A stretch of 64,000 nt of DNA, taken from positions 1-64,000 of the forward strand of contig JAGBFH010000020.1 in assembly GCA_017936605.1 (NCBI GenBank), given 5' to 3'. Within the stretch, counting starts at the first letter, position 1; each line of letters starts with the position of its first letter. Below, piece after piece: positions 7,547-16,900 of this stretch. A program made the translations under genes and the position numbers. The DNA is from Tidjanibacter sp. (GTDB lineage Bacteria > Bacteroidota > Bacteroidia > Bacteroidales > Rikenellaceae). The notes under the pieces are model-generated. The model searched no databases. It worked only from the letters and a program-made list of their open reading frames with translations, and was not told the DNA's origin.

Positions 7547-8095
7547 CTAAGGTACCACTACCACTTTGTGGGAGCCGTCGGGGCCGATGACAATCTTATG
7601 CGTCCCGTGGTCTGCAACCACAGCCGAAGTGCCATCAGAGCGGTGTATCACTTTGTGCGCTCCGTGGTCTACAATCGTCGAGGTATTTCCCTCGGAGCCC
7701 ATCACAATCTTATGTGCCCCGTGGTCTACAACCACAGCCGAGGTGCCATCGGAGCTATGTAGAACTTTGTGCGCCCCGTGGTCTACAACCGTCGAGGTGT
7801 TTCCCTCGGAGTCCATCACAATCTTATGCGCCCCGTGGTCTGCTATTGTTGTGATATTGCCCTCCGAGTCGGTAATAACTTTGTGCGAGCCGTTGTCGTT
7901 CACCACAACGGTTCTCCCCTCGGGGGTTACTATCACCTGCTCAGGAGTTGTGTCTGCTTCCTCGGCATTACTTATAATATAGTAGGCACTACCCACGGCT
8001 GCGGCACTTACCAAAGCAGTCGGAAGGATAACTTCGCAAGAAGCTGCCCCAACGGATAAACAAATGATTAGCAGTATTTTGGCAAGTCGCCTCAT
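7547..8095 (-). CDS. lipoprotein with six 19-residue HGAHK repeats
   Basis: A 182-residue lipoprotein with a signal peptide ending GAASC (Cys20), a short hydrophobic/Ala segment (24-42), and then six repeats of 19 residues from about 68 to 182. Units begin HGAHK at 87, 106, 125 and 144, HGTHK at 163, and a degenerate NGSHK at 69. Units alternate in two flavours (IVMxSEGNTSTxVD and VxHxSDGTSAVVxD), so the DNA is a 114-bp higher-order repeat. Each unit looks like a beta-hairpin with a Ser/Asp-Gly turn, and the two His per unit could bind metal, but this is inference. I recognise no family. It lies between a terminator and galE and is transcribed leftward. Confidence 0.85.
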   Translation of the reverse strand: MRRLAKILLIICLSVGAASCEVILPTALVSAAAVGSAYYIISNAEEADTTPEQVIVTPEGRTVVVNDNGSHKVITDSEGNITTIADHGAHKIVMDSEGNTSTVVDHGAHKVLHSSDGTSAVVVDHGAHKIVMGSEGNTSTIVDHGAHKVIHRSDGTSAVVADHGTHKIVIGPDGSHKVVVVP

Positions 8096-8097
8096 AA

Positions 8098-8138
8098 ATT
8101 TTCAATTGTCAATTTTCAATTGTCAATTTTCAATTCCT
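8098..8138. repeat. TTTTCAATTGTCAA repeats at the galE 3' end
   Basis: Alternating TTTTCAATT and GTCAATT units. The galE stop codon (8123-8125) lies inside this repeat, so the repeat overlaps coding sequence. Confidence 0.8.
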
Positions 8139-9154
8139 CTCACATTCTTCTCCCAGGCCCAAGCGGCGGCGAGGGTTTCGTCGAGGGTGCGGGTGGCCTT
8201 CCAGCCGAGCTCCTCGTTGGCGAGGGTGGTGTTGGCCCACACCTCTATGGTGTCGCCCTCCCTACGGCCCGCGATGCGGTAGTTGAGCTTGAGGTTATTG
8301 ACCCTCTCGAAGGCCCTGACAAGCTCCATAACCGACACACCACGACCTGTGCCCACATTGAAAATCTCATACTTAGCCTTGTTCTTGCCCTCAATCAGGC
8401 GGCCAATAGCAGCTACGTGTGCGCCCGCAAGGTCCACAACATCAATGTAGTCGCGGATGCAGGTGCCGTCGGGGGTGGGGTAGTCGTCGCCGAAGATGGA
8501 GAGGCACTCCCTAACGCCCGCAGCGGTCTGGGTGATGAAGGGCACAAGATTGTTGGGCACGCCGCGGGGCAGCTCGCCGATGAGTGCCGAGGGGTGTGCG
8601 CCCATAGGGTTGAAGTACCTCAGAGCTATACCCTTGAGGCCCTCGTAAGCCGAGGTAGCGTCCCTCAGTATATCCTCACACATCTGCTTGGTGTTGCCGT
8701 AGGGCGAGGTCGAGGGTTTGCGGGGCGAGGACTCCGTAACGGGGAGCGAGTCGGGCTCGCCATAGACGGTGGCCGACGATGAGAAGAGGATGTTCTCACG
8801 GCCCTCCTCCTTCATAAGCTCCAGAATGTTGATGAACGAGGTGAGGTTGTTGGAGTAGTATTTCAGGGGCTCCGAAACACTCTCACCCACAGCCTTATAG
8901 GCGGCAAAGTGAATGGCCGAACGGAACGGATACTTCTTGAAAATAGCCCTCAGGGCCTCTTTGTCGCAGCAGTCTACCTTCTCGAAGGGCACATCTACGC
9001 CCGTAATCTTTCTCACACCCTCCACGGCTCCCATATCGGAGTTGGAGAGGTTGTCGATAATCACCACATCGTAACCTGCCTCGATGAGTGCAACGGCGGT
9101 ATGTGAGCCAATGTAGCCCGCGCCACCCGAAACCAAAACCTGTTCTTTTGCCAT
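8123..9154 (-). CDS. galE: UDP-glucose 4-epimerase GalE
   Basis: A 343-residue extended short-chain dehydrogenase that interconverts UDP-glucose and UDP-galactose with bound NAD. The Rossmann motif GGAGYIG is at 10-16, the Ser cluster at 125-127 precedes the catalytic Tyr152-x-x-x-Lys156, and YFNPMGAHPSALIGE is the usual substrate-loop region. Length matches the family (about 340). The last codons run into an AATTTTC/AATTGTC repeat and the protein ends in a short Gly-Ile-Glu-Asn tail encoded at its edge. It supplies UDP-galactose for surface polysaccharide and allows galactose use. There is no clear partner gene in the same transcript. Confidence 0.96.
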   Translation of the reverse strand: MAKEQVLVSGGAGYIGSHTAVALIEAGYDVVIIDNLSNSDMGAVEGVRKITGVDVPFEKVDCCDKEALRAIFKKYPFRSAIHFAAYKAVGESVSEPLKYYSNNLTSFINILELMKEEGRENILFSSSATVYGEPDSLPVTESSPRKPSTSPYGNTKQMCEDILRDATSAYEGLKGIALRYFNPMGAHPSALIGELPRGVPNNLVPFITQTAAGVRECLSIFGDDYPTPDGTCIRDYIDVVDLAGAHVAAIGRLIEGKNKAKYEIFNVGTGRGVSVMELVRAFERVNNLKLNYRIAGRREGDTIEVWANTTLANEELGWKATRTLDETLAAAWAWEKNVRGIEN

Positions 9155-9248
9155 ACCTTTATATTATTGTTATCTACTTGCTTTTTTCAAGCATACGGCA
9201 CACCCTCCTCGGGTATGCCGTATGCCACTATCGGATTAAATGTTTGTC

Positions 9249-11366
9249 CTATTCAACGATGAACATTGCCTGACCCTCCTGGAGAGTGTCGCCCTCGGCA
9301 ACGAGAATCTGACGAACAACACCGCTATATTCGCTGGGGATGTCGTTCTCCATCTTCATAGCCTCGAGTACGGCAACTTTCTGGCCCGATTTAACCTCGT
9401 CACCTACCTTCACGCAGATTTCGAGCACTTTGCCGGGCAGGGGAGCAGCCACCTTCTTGCCTGCTACGGGAGCGGCAGCAGCGGCGGGAGCCTCCACCTT
9501 GGCATCCTCAATCACGAGGATAGCCTGACCCTCCTGCAGGGTGTCACCCTCGGCAACGAGAATCTGTTTTACTACGCCGGTGTGCTCCGAAGGGATGTCG
9601 TTCTCCATCTTCATAGCCTCCAGCACAGCCACCTTCTGACCTGCCTTCACCGAGTCGCCAACCTTCACGCAGAGCTCTACAACCTTACCGGGCAGGGGAG
9701 CAGCCACAACTTTACCGCTCACCTTCTCGGCGGGTTTAGCAGCCTCCTCTACCTTCTTCTCCTCGGCTTTGGGAGCAGCCTCCTCGGCAGGTTTGGTAGC
9801 TGCCCAGCGCTCCTTCTTAACCTTGGTGAGGTACTCTTTGGCTACTGCGGGGAAGAGCTCGAGCAGGAGTTCCTCTTTCTCATTCTCTGCCAGACGAACA
9901 CCACCTGCATCCTCCAGTACGGGGTTGGGCTGGTGCTGGTTCTTCGAGGTGTCATAGGGGATGGGCTCTCGGGTGCCGGCAATCTTCAGACGGAACTCGG
10001 GATTAATCTCCACGGGAGTGCGACCATACTCGCCCTTGACGAGGTTCACGAACTGGGTCGAGGTGGTAGCATATTTATCTTTGCCCTTCTCCAGAGCGAT
10101 AGCGCAGCTAACAGCCTGCGAACCAACAATCTGGCTGGTGGGGGTTACAAGGGGAGGAAGACCTGCATCCAGACGAACCGAGGGGATGAGCTTCATTGCG
10201 GGCTCCAGGAGGTGCTCACTCTTGAGCGCCTTGAGCTGTGCAACCATATTGGTGTACATACCGCCGGGAATCTCGGCCTTCTGTACGAGCTCGTTGGGTT
10301 TGGGGAATCCGAAGTAGTCCTCAATCTTGTGGCAAGCGTCGATGAGGGTCTCCTCATCAACAGCGTATGCAGCCTTCACTGCGCGGTCGAACTGAGCCTC
10401 AATCTCTGCGGGGATGGTGTCGGTGAGGGGGTTGAAGGGTTTGGGGAACTGCTTAACAGCGTCGTAAGCCTCGAGCTCCTTGCGGATGCCCAGAAGCTCG
10501 GCGTTGATTTTTGCCACAGCCTCCATATTCACATTCAGCTTCACATCCATCTTGCCTGCGAAGATGTAGACGAGCTCCAGAGCGGGAGCTGCGGGACCAC
10601 CTGCGAAGTTCCAGATGTTGGTATCTACGATATCCACGCCTGCGGCGATAGCTGCCACAACCGATGCCAGACCGTAGCCGGGGGTGCAGTGGGTGTGGAA
10701 ATCTACGGGAATCGACACATTAGCCTTGATGGCTTTGATGAGGTTGTAGACCCTCTTGGGAGGAATCAGACCACTCATATCCTTGATGGTGATCATATCT
10801 GCACCCAGAGCGGCCAACTCTTTGGCCTTGCCCACGAAGTAGTCGTCAGTGAAGACGGGCGCGGGATTCTTTTTGCCTTTGAGCTTGTCGATGAAGGAGA
10901 GTTTGGGGTACTTGGGGTCTACGGTGTAGCACACAGCGCAGTCTGCAATACCGCCATACTTCTTGATGTATTTGATGGTCGATTTAACATTGTCCACATC
11001 ATTCAGAGCGTCGAAGATACGCATAATACCCAGACCGCTCTCGATAGCGTTGCGCGAGAAGCCCTCGATTACATCGTCGCCATAGGGGGCATAACCAAAG
11101 AGGTTACGACCACGCGAGAGTGCGGTGAGGTAGGAAACATCGCCCACAGCTTTCTTGATGCTCTCAAGACGGTTCCAGGGGTTCTCACCCAAAAAGCGCA
11201 TTACCGAGTCGGGCACTGCACCGCCCCACACCTCCATTGCATAGAAGCCTGCGTCTTTGTAGAAGGGGAGTACGCGCTCTACTTGGTTCTGATTCAGACG
11301 GGTTGCGAATGCCGACTGCTGGCCGTCGCGAAGAGTCAAATCTCTAATTTTAAGTTCTCTTGCCAT
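9249..11366 (-). CDS. pyruvate/oxaloacetate carboxyltransferase subunit with two biotin domains
   Basis: A 705-residue biotin-dependent carboxyltransferase (pyruvate carboxylase subunit B / oxaloacetate decarboxylase alpha type). The N-terminal DLTLRDGQQS (9-18) and HTHCTPGYG are metal/substrate motifs of the HMGL-like TIM barrel, followed by the PYC_OADA domain. After an Ala/Glu/Lys linker come two tandem biotinyl domains, each with EAMKMEN; the biotin lysines are about Lys586 and Lys671. Normal family members have one. It moves CO2 between biotin and pyruvate or oxaloacetate. No biotin carboxylase or membrane beta subunit lies nearby, so which enzyme complex it joins cannot be decided. A -7 box TATATTTG lies at 11433-11440. 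Confidence 0.93.
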   Translation of the reverse strand: MARELKIRDLTLRDGQQSAFATRLNQNQVERVLPFYKDAGFYAMEVWGGAVPDSVMRFLGENPWNRLESIKKAVGDVSYLTALSRGRNLFGYAPYGDDVIEGFSRNAIESGLGIMRIFDALNDVDNVKSTIKYIKKYGGIADCAVCYTVDPKYPKLSFIDKLKGKKNPAPVFTDDYFVGKAKELAALGADMITIKDMSGLIPPKRVYNLIKAIKANVSIPVDFHTHCTPGYGLASVVAAIAAGVDIVDTNIWNFAGGPAAPALELVYIFAGKMDVKLNVNMEAVAKINAELLGIRKELEAYDAVKQFPKPFNPLTDTIPAEIEAQFDRAVKAAYAVDEETLIDACHKIEDYFGFPKPNELVQKAEIPGGMYTNMVAQLKALKSEHLLEPAMKLIPSVRLDAGLPPLVTPTSQIVGSQAVSCAIALEKGKDKYATTSTQFVNLVKGEYGRTPVEINPEFRLKIAGTREPIPYDTSKNQHQPNPVLEDAGGVRLAENEKEELLLELFPAVAKEYLTKVKKERWAATKPAEEAAPKAEEKKVEEAAKPAEKVSGKVVAAPLPGKVVELCVKVGDSVKAGQKVAVLEAMKMENDIPSEHTGVVKQILVAEGDTLQEGQAILVIEDAKVEAPAAAAAPVAGKKVAAPLPGKVLEICVKVGDEVKSGQKVAVLEAMKMENDIPSEYSGVVRQILVAEGDTLQEGQAMFIVE

Positions 11367-11432
11367 AGTTTTTGTAGTGTTTTAAGGTAGTTTTATATTT
11401 TTTGTTTAAGCCTTCTATTGTTATTTGATTCA

Positions 11433-11440
11433 CAAATATA
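11433..11440 (-). promoter_or_regulatory. -7 box TATATTTG upstream of the biotin carboxyltransferase gene
   Basis: A TAnnTTTG match 67 bp upstream of the start codon. A -33 TTTG at the right spacing is not evident. Confidence 0.4.
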
Positions 11441-11528
11441 ACATTTTTTTCTTACATTATATCACTTTTTGCCCTCAAAGTTGCCTCCCGACTCACCTTT
11501 TTCGCATTTTATACCTATAAATTAAAAG

Positions 11529-11565
11529 AAAAAGGGTAGCCTCCATCGTTGGTACTACCCTTTTT
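11529..11565 (-). terminator. terminator of the tamB-exbBD-tonB operon
   Basis: AAAAAGGGTAG (11529-11539) pairs with CTACCCTTTTT (11555-11565). It lies just downstream of the last gene of the operon. Confidence 0.85.
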
Positions 11566-11577
11566 GTAAGTTGTTTT

Positions 11578-11970
11578 CTATTTGACCTCTCCCGTGACAA
11601 GCAGCGTTATGCGTCTGCCCGCGATGTTGGCATAGACCTCTATCGCCTTGTTGAAGACCCCTTTGTCTTTGGGGTCAAAGGTAACGGTTATCACCCCCGA
11701 GCCCCCTGGCTTGATGGGCCTTTTGGGTGCAGTGACGCTTATGCAGCGGCAGGAGTTCTCGGTGCGGGTGATGATTAGCGGTCCCTCTCCATCATTCGTG
11801 AAATAGAACTCATAACTCACCTTTGCTGACCCCTGCTCCATAGTGCCGAAGTTGTGGCTCAGCTCCTGGAAGGCTATGGCCGTCAGTCCCGAGCCCTTGT
11901 TGCTCTGGGCCCTAAGGCTCTGGGGCAGCAGGAGTAGCATCAGAGTGGCTATGGTAAGGAGGTGTTTCAT
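11578..11970 (-). CDS. DUF1573 secreted protein
   Basis: A 130-residue exported protein with a signal peptide (about 1-21, ending RAQS) and one DUF1573 domain. The hallmark HNFGTMEQG near residue 40, then YEFYFTNDGEGPLIIT and SCRC, identifies this immunoglobulin-like beta-sandwich, which is very common in Bacteroidetes. The family is periplasmic or surface and often acts as a structural or chaperone-like module; its role is not established. It is the last gene of the operon with tonB, exbD, exbB and tamB (11 bp after tonB), so it may serve the same envelope machine. A terminator follows directly. Confidence 0.88.
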   Translation of the reverse strand: MKHLLTIATLMLLLLPQSLRAQSNKGSGLTAIAFQELSHNFGTMEQGSAKVSYEFYFTNDGEGPLIITRTENSCRCISVTAPKRPIKPGGSGVITVTFDPKDKGVFNKAIEVYANIAGRRITLLVTGEVK

Positions 11971-11981
11971 TCGGGGTGTTT

Positions 11982-12770
11982 TTAGTGTTTGAGAACATAC
12001 TTGAAAGTGATGGTGCCGTAGGCGAAGTCATCCTCCGAGGTGTTGAATCGAGCCGTTCGGGCCGACTTTTTGGCCTCGGTGACAAGTGGCGACGAGGGAC
12101 CTACGGTTGAGCCCTTGGCCCTGAACTCGGCGCTGGTCACAAAGCCCTCGGCATTGACGCAGATGTCAATCACCACAATGCCGCTCTCCTTGCCCTTATA
12201 GGTGGGGCGCTTGAGTTTGTTGATGAGCTTGCGGCCATCGAGGCTCCAGTCGGGCACATAGCCATCCACATTTCCTGTGCCGAGGTGCATAGAGGACTCC
12301 GCACCGCCCTCATAGCCCTGATTACCAACCGTTTCTTCCACCTCACCCTCGCCAGTGCTCTCGCTATCAACGCTACCTCCCGGGAAGAGTGCGAGCTGAT
12401 TGACCGTAGGTTTCTCCTGCTCCTCGGCAGGCTCCTTCTCCACGGGTTTCTGCTCCTTCTGGAGGGCGGTGATGTCGCTCTCAGTGTTGGCCTCCTCCTG
12501 TTCGGGGGCCTCCTCGAAGTCCTGGGTTTGGGCGGGTTGATTCTCGGGTGTCTGGTTGGGCTCGGGGTAGGTGACATTGTCGGCCACCTGGGGGTCCTGC
12601 TCGCCAAAACCGCTCTCCTCGCTCACTCCAAAGTCGACAATCATACCCTGCAAAACATCGCTCCTCTGGATGGTGAAGCTACCCCAAACGATTAACGCAA
12701 TGATCACAAGGGCGTAGATGGCAACGCCAACTACACCGCCGACTTGTCCTTTTGTGTTCTCTCTCTGCAT
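11982..12770 (-). CDS. TonB-like energy transducer
   Basis: A 262-residue protein with one N-terminal transmembrane helix (about 10-33) and a long Glu/Pro/Gln-rich linker (about 50-150) suited to spanning the periplasm. The C-terminal TonB-like domain (about 175-262) includes RPTYKGKESGIVVIDICVN and the closing GTITFKYVLKH. It would couple the ExbB-ExbD proton channel encoded just upstream to an outer-membrane partner. The linker is acidic rather than the Lys/Pro-rich linker of classical TonB. Placement 43 bp after exbD and in the tamB operon suggests that it may energise an envelope-assembly function rather than nutrient uptake; that is inference. Confidence 0.85.
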   Translation of the reverse strand: MQRENTKGQVGGVVGVAIYALVIIALIVWGSFTIQRSDVLQGMIVDFGVSEESGFGEQDPQVADNVTYPEPNQTPENQPAQTQDFEEAPEQEEANTESDITALQKEQKPVEKEPAEEQEKPTVNQLALFPGGSVDSESTGEGEVEETVGNQGYEGGAESSMHLGTGNVDGYVPDWSLDGRKLINKLKRPTYKGKESGIVVIDICVNAEGFVTSAEFRAKGSTVGPSSPLVTEAKKSARTARFNTSEDDFAYGTITFKYVLKH

Positions 12771-12813
12771 TACTCTGTTGTGGGTTTAGTATAACGAAAC
12801 GAAGTTTCTCCTG

Positions 12814-13206
12814 CTACTCGGGTTGAGTTGCAAGAATCAGTCTATACTGGTTGCGGTTTGCAATGTTCATCACTTTCACCACCTCGCCGATGGGCACGCC
12901 CTCGTCGGAGTGGAGCGAGATGACCTTGTCCTCCCTCTCGGCAAGAGTTGTGGTGATGGCACCCTCGAGCTGGTCGAAGGGGATGGCCACGCCGTCAATG
13001 TAGTACTGAAGGTGGGCGTCGATGCTCACAGTAGTGTAGGGCCTCTCCTTGAGCTGGTTGGAGCTCTTGGGGAGGGTGAGTTTCAGAGCGTTGGGGTTGA
13101 TGAGCGTCGTAGCCATCAGCATAAACATCAGCAGCAGGAACATAAGGTCCGTCTGTGCCGATGAGCCAACCTCTTTTATCAGTTTCGATTTGCGTCTGAT
13201 AGCCAT
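12814..13206 (-). CDS. exbD: ExbD/TolR family proton-channel subunit
   Basis: A 130-residue ExbD/TolR protein. A short basic cytoplasmic N terminus is followed by a single transmembrane helix (about 19-37) that carries the essential acidic residue Asp20 in the QTDLMFLLL motif. A periplasmic domain follows with VSIDAHLQYYIDG and a closing RLILATQPE. With the MotA/TolQ/ExbB protein 5 bp upstream it forms the proton-driven motor for the TonB-like protein downstream. Length and order are typical for the family. ExbD and TolR cannot be told apart by sequence alone; the neighbouring TonB-like gene favours ExbD. Confidence 0.92.
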   Translation of the reverse strand: MAIRRKSKLIKEVGSSAQTDLMFLLLMFMLMATTLINPNALKLTLPKSSNQLKERPYTTVSIDAHLQYYIDGVAIPFDQLEGAITTTLAEREDKVISLHSDEGVPIGEVVKVMNIANRNQYRLILATQPE

Positions 13207-13211
13207 AGCTG

Positions 13212-13904
13212 TTACTCTTTATTTGCGTCTGCGGGTTTGTTGAGGATGTCCATAAAGGCAATCGAGTTGGCCTCCATCTTGAAGATGAGCCTCTCGATGC
13301 GTGCCACCAGATAGTTGTAGCCGAAGTGTGCGGGGATACCCACGATAAGACCTGCAACGGTGGTAATCATTGCCACATACATACCGCCCGACAGAGCGCT
13401 CATATCCACAACGCCACCTGCCAAGCTCATCTGCATAAAGGCCTTCACCATACCGAGTACGGTACCCAAGAAACCGAGCATAGGAGCGCCGCTGGCGATG
13501 GTCGAGAGGATGGGAAGACCGTTCTCGAGTTTGGCAACCTCGAGGTTGGCCTCATTCTCGATGGTGGTCTGGATGTCACCCATAGGACGGCCCAGGCGCG
13601 AGATACCCTTCTCCATCATTCGTGCGATGGGGGTGTTGCTATTCTTGCAGAGCTTCATTGCCACATCGATTCTGCCGTCACAGATGCAGTCGCGGAGTTT
13701 GTTCATAAAGTTGGGGTCGATTCGGCTTGCCTTGTTGATGGCGATGAGCCTCTCGATGAAGATGAAGATTACGACTCCGCCGAGCAGCAGCAGAGGCCAC
13801 ATAAGCCAACCACCGGCCATAAAGAGTTCACCAAATCCCATTGTTTTGTCTGCGGTCTGTGCAGCGCCCTCGAGTGCGACGCCTGCCTGAAGTAGTTTAA
13901 TCAT
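13212..13904 (-). CDS. exbB: MotA/TolQ/ExbB proton-channel protein
   Basis: A 230-residue inner-membrane protein with three predicted transmembrane segments. The first is near residues 30-52. The long MotA_ExbB segment, including STIASGAPMLGFLGTVLGMV and YVAMITTVAGLIVGIPA, forms helices two and three. It is the stator-like channel that, with ExbD, uses the proton gradient. It follows tamB by 25 bp and precedes exbD by 5 bp, so the three are surely co-transcribed. Conserved Gly/Thr residues of the pore helices are present. The assignment is firm; the partner pathway is inferred from operon context. Confidence 0.93.
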   Translation of the reverse strand: MIKLLQAGVALEGAAQTADKTMGFGELFMAGGWLMWPLLLLGGVVIFIFIERLIAINKASRIDPNFMNKLRDCICDGRIDVAMKLCKNSNTPIARMMEKGISRLGRPMGDIQTTIENEANLEVAKLENGLPILSTIASGAPMLGFLGTVLGMVKAFMQMSLAGGVVDMSALSGGMYVAMITTVAGLIVGIPAHFGYNYLVARIERLIFKMEANSIAFMDILNKPADANKE

Positions 13905-13929
13905 AGCTATTTAAGGTTTTTTTGTATTA

Positions 13930-16900
13930 TTATTTTTCTCTCTTCATTTCTGTTTCCTCTTCCGAGATGTTCTCTTCTGGGACAAAAGTACCACTTTTTT
14001 CACTCTCCTCCTCGCCATTTTTCTGCTTTTTTTTGCTCCAAAGTTCATTAATCGCGTTGAAGCTACGCTGGAAGTAGAGTCCCAGACCCGTCTCTTGCAG
14101 ACCTTGGTTCTCATCGAAGCGGTCAATGGTGCGCGAGAATCCCTTGAGGTAGACGGAGCCCGAGGGGTCGAGTCGTACGGTCACCGAACCGCCGGCTGAT
14201 ATCTGGTTGTTGTTGCCAAGAGCCTGATAGTAGTCACCTGTGTCGATGTTGGCCTCCAGCTCGAGAGTGAGTCGGTCGTCTATGATTTCGGTTTGGAAAT
14301 CAACACTATAGCTCGACGAGGTGTCGTCAATGGCCTTATACTTGAGGTTCAGTTTGTAGGCATCGTTAGACACCAGACGGCTCACCTGGTTGGCAAGGAA
14401 GTCCAGACCGATGGCTGTGCCTGCCGTACCTGCCGTAGTGGTCTGGCCCGACGAGGAGTCGGAGTAGAAGTTGCCCAGCGCCAGGAGGTAGACGAACTGT
14501 GTGGCCATCATCTCCTGCGAGGAGAAGTAGCTCGAAAGAATAGTCTGGTACTCGGTGTTGGCGGTGGGGACATTAATATCGAAGCTCACATCCACCTTGG
14601 CCAGACTGCCCGTCAGCTTCACTATACACTCCACGGGTGTCGAGGCCCTCGAGGCAGTACTCTCGGTGCCGAGCAGGGGTGCGAGTGAGGTCTTGAGTTT
14701 GTAGGTGGCGGCCACATCAATGTTCGCATCGAGCGGGCTGCCGTTCCAACGGATGTAGCTGCCGGGGTTGATGTCGAAGGTCTTGGTGATGATGTTCTGG
14801 AAGTTGAAGTCGTAGACTCCCTCGGCGATTTGGTAGTCACCGCGGATGGCAAAGTCGTTCTTGCGCGCATCGAGCGTGATGCCCAGATTGGCGTTGCCTC
14901 GTGCCTCGATAATATTGTCAGTTTCGGGGTCGATGATAAGTCGCAGCAGGGTGTTGGTGTCCACGCCGAGCATCATATCCACCGTAAGGTTCGAAACTCT
15001 CTTCTCGTCACTCTGTTTCTGCGCAGAGGAGCCCTGAGTGCCGGCGGCCTCCTCCTCGGCGATATTGCTGCTATCCACAAAGGTCACAAAGTCGGCACCC
15101 GCAAAGTCGCTATTACCCTTCAGGGGGATGCTGAAAACCGAACCGCTACCGGTGTTGATAGCGCCACTGATGATGGTCGAGTTAGACTTGTTGGAGAGCC
15201 TTATGCCACCGTCGGCCACATAGACCTTGCCGTAGAAGGCGTTGCCACTATCCTCGGGCAGGTTGATGGCCACAAGGTTGTGGGGCTCCACGGAGGCCTC
15301 ATAGGTGATGGCCCCGAGGTCCTTAAGACCTATGGTCGCCTCGGCACTGGCCCAGCCGCCCTCGCCATCTTCGATGCGGATGGGGGCAAGTCTTCCCTTC
15401 TTGTCGCGGAAGGCGAGTCGCAGCGAGGGTATGGTGTAGTGGGCACCCGTAAAGTCAATGGTCGCACCCAGCTCCGAGGCTGTCACCTCGCCGTCAATGT
15501 CAAGGCCCGCATTGCCTCCGCCCATAAGCGAGAGGTGGATGTTGCCGAGGCCGTCGATGTCGTGGGCGGCACCCTTCAGGAGTGGCTCCAGAAGTGAGAA
15601 TTGGAACTCGTTTATGGTGAGCTTGGCGTCGTAGGTGTTGCGCGAGTAGTCATACTTGCCTCGTGCGAGGGTGTTGTTGCTTATGGTGTTCTGCAACGAA
15701 ACGATTGCTGTGGTGCTCTTGCGGGGAATTGCCACGCTGAGAAGCATAGGGTCTACCTCCATTTCGCCCATTGCGAGTGATGCAAGGCGGAGCTCTCCCT
15801 GACCGTAGGGTTGCTTGAGGGCCGAGTGGAGTTCCACCTCGCCGCTCAGGTTGCCGTGCACCTCCTCGAGGGGAGTGAGCAGTGCCACCCACTCACCGAT
15901 GTCCACATTTCGGAGTGAGAGCTCCAGGGGGCGTTCCTCGCGCGTGCTGATGGCGCCGTTGATGGCAAGGGCACTTGCGCCCGATTGGGCCGAGAAGTTG
16001 TTGATAGTAACCCCCTCCGAAGAGTAGTCTATGCCGTCGGATAGGATTGTCCAGCGCTGCTCGGGCGAGATGATGTAGGAGTCGTGGAGATTGGCCGAGG
16101 CCGTAAGGTCGCCTTTGGCATCGTGGCCGAAGGTGGCATAGAAGCCCAGCTGACCGCTCACGGCCGTATCGGTGCTGCTGAAATAGAGGTTTGCATCCAC
16201 CTCGTGATTCTCGTTGGAGTTCACCTGAAGCGTGAGGTCGGGCACAAGAATGTTTGCCACCTCGAGCGACGAGCTCTCGGCCCTGAGGTTCATACTCTGA
16301 CCGTGGCCCGAAACATCCACATTGACATCCGAGATGACCACACCCGAGGTCTCGATGCGGCTGCTCTCAACCTCCATTGTAAACTCTTGTGCTGCGGGCG
16401 AGAGCTCCAGAGTGACGGAGCTACCCGAGGAGATATTGCCACCCGGCAGGAGCACCGAGGCCAAATTCTCGCCATCGAAGAGTTTGATGTTTATGCTCGT
16501 GTAGTCCTCAGCCATATAGAGGCGGTCCGAAAGTGGTGCGATGGCCTTTGTCTGCTCCTCCTCGGCTCTGGTCTTGGCCCAGGGCAACGAGGCGGGCAGG
16601 GTCTTGGTTATGTAGTCGATGACCGCACCATAGGAGGCGGTGCTGCGGTACTCCACATCGGCGATGTTGGAGCGCAGGGAGAAACTCTTGTCGTTCTCGT
16701 CGCCCCTCAGTGAGATGTTCATAAGCTCTGTAGAGAGGGTGTCGGCGGCTGTGGCGTAGGTGAGGTTGTTAATCATTGCCCTGCCGACCATATCGTCGAG
16801 CCTACGGCCCGAAAGCGTCGCCTCCATATTGCAGGTGAGCCACGCGCGACTCTCGCTGTCGGCTAGTCCGAGGGCACTGAAGTCGGCCCTGTCCAGGGAG

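Noticed and set aside
9240-11390. 716-codon plus-strand open frame
   Set aside because: Antisense shadow of the biotin carboxyltransferase gene, whose family motifs are clear on the minus strand.
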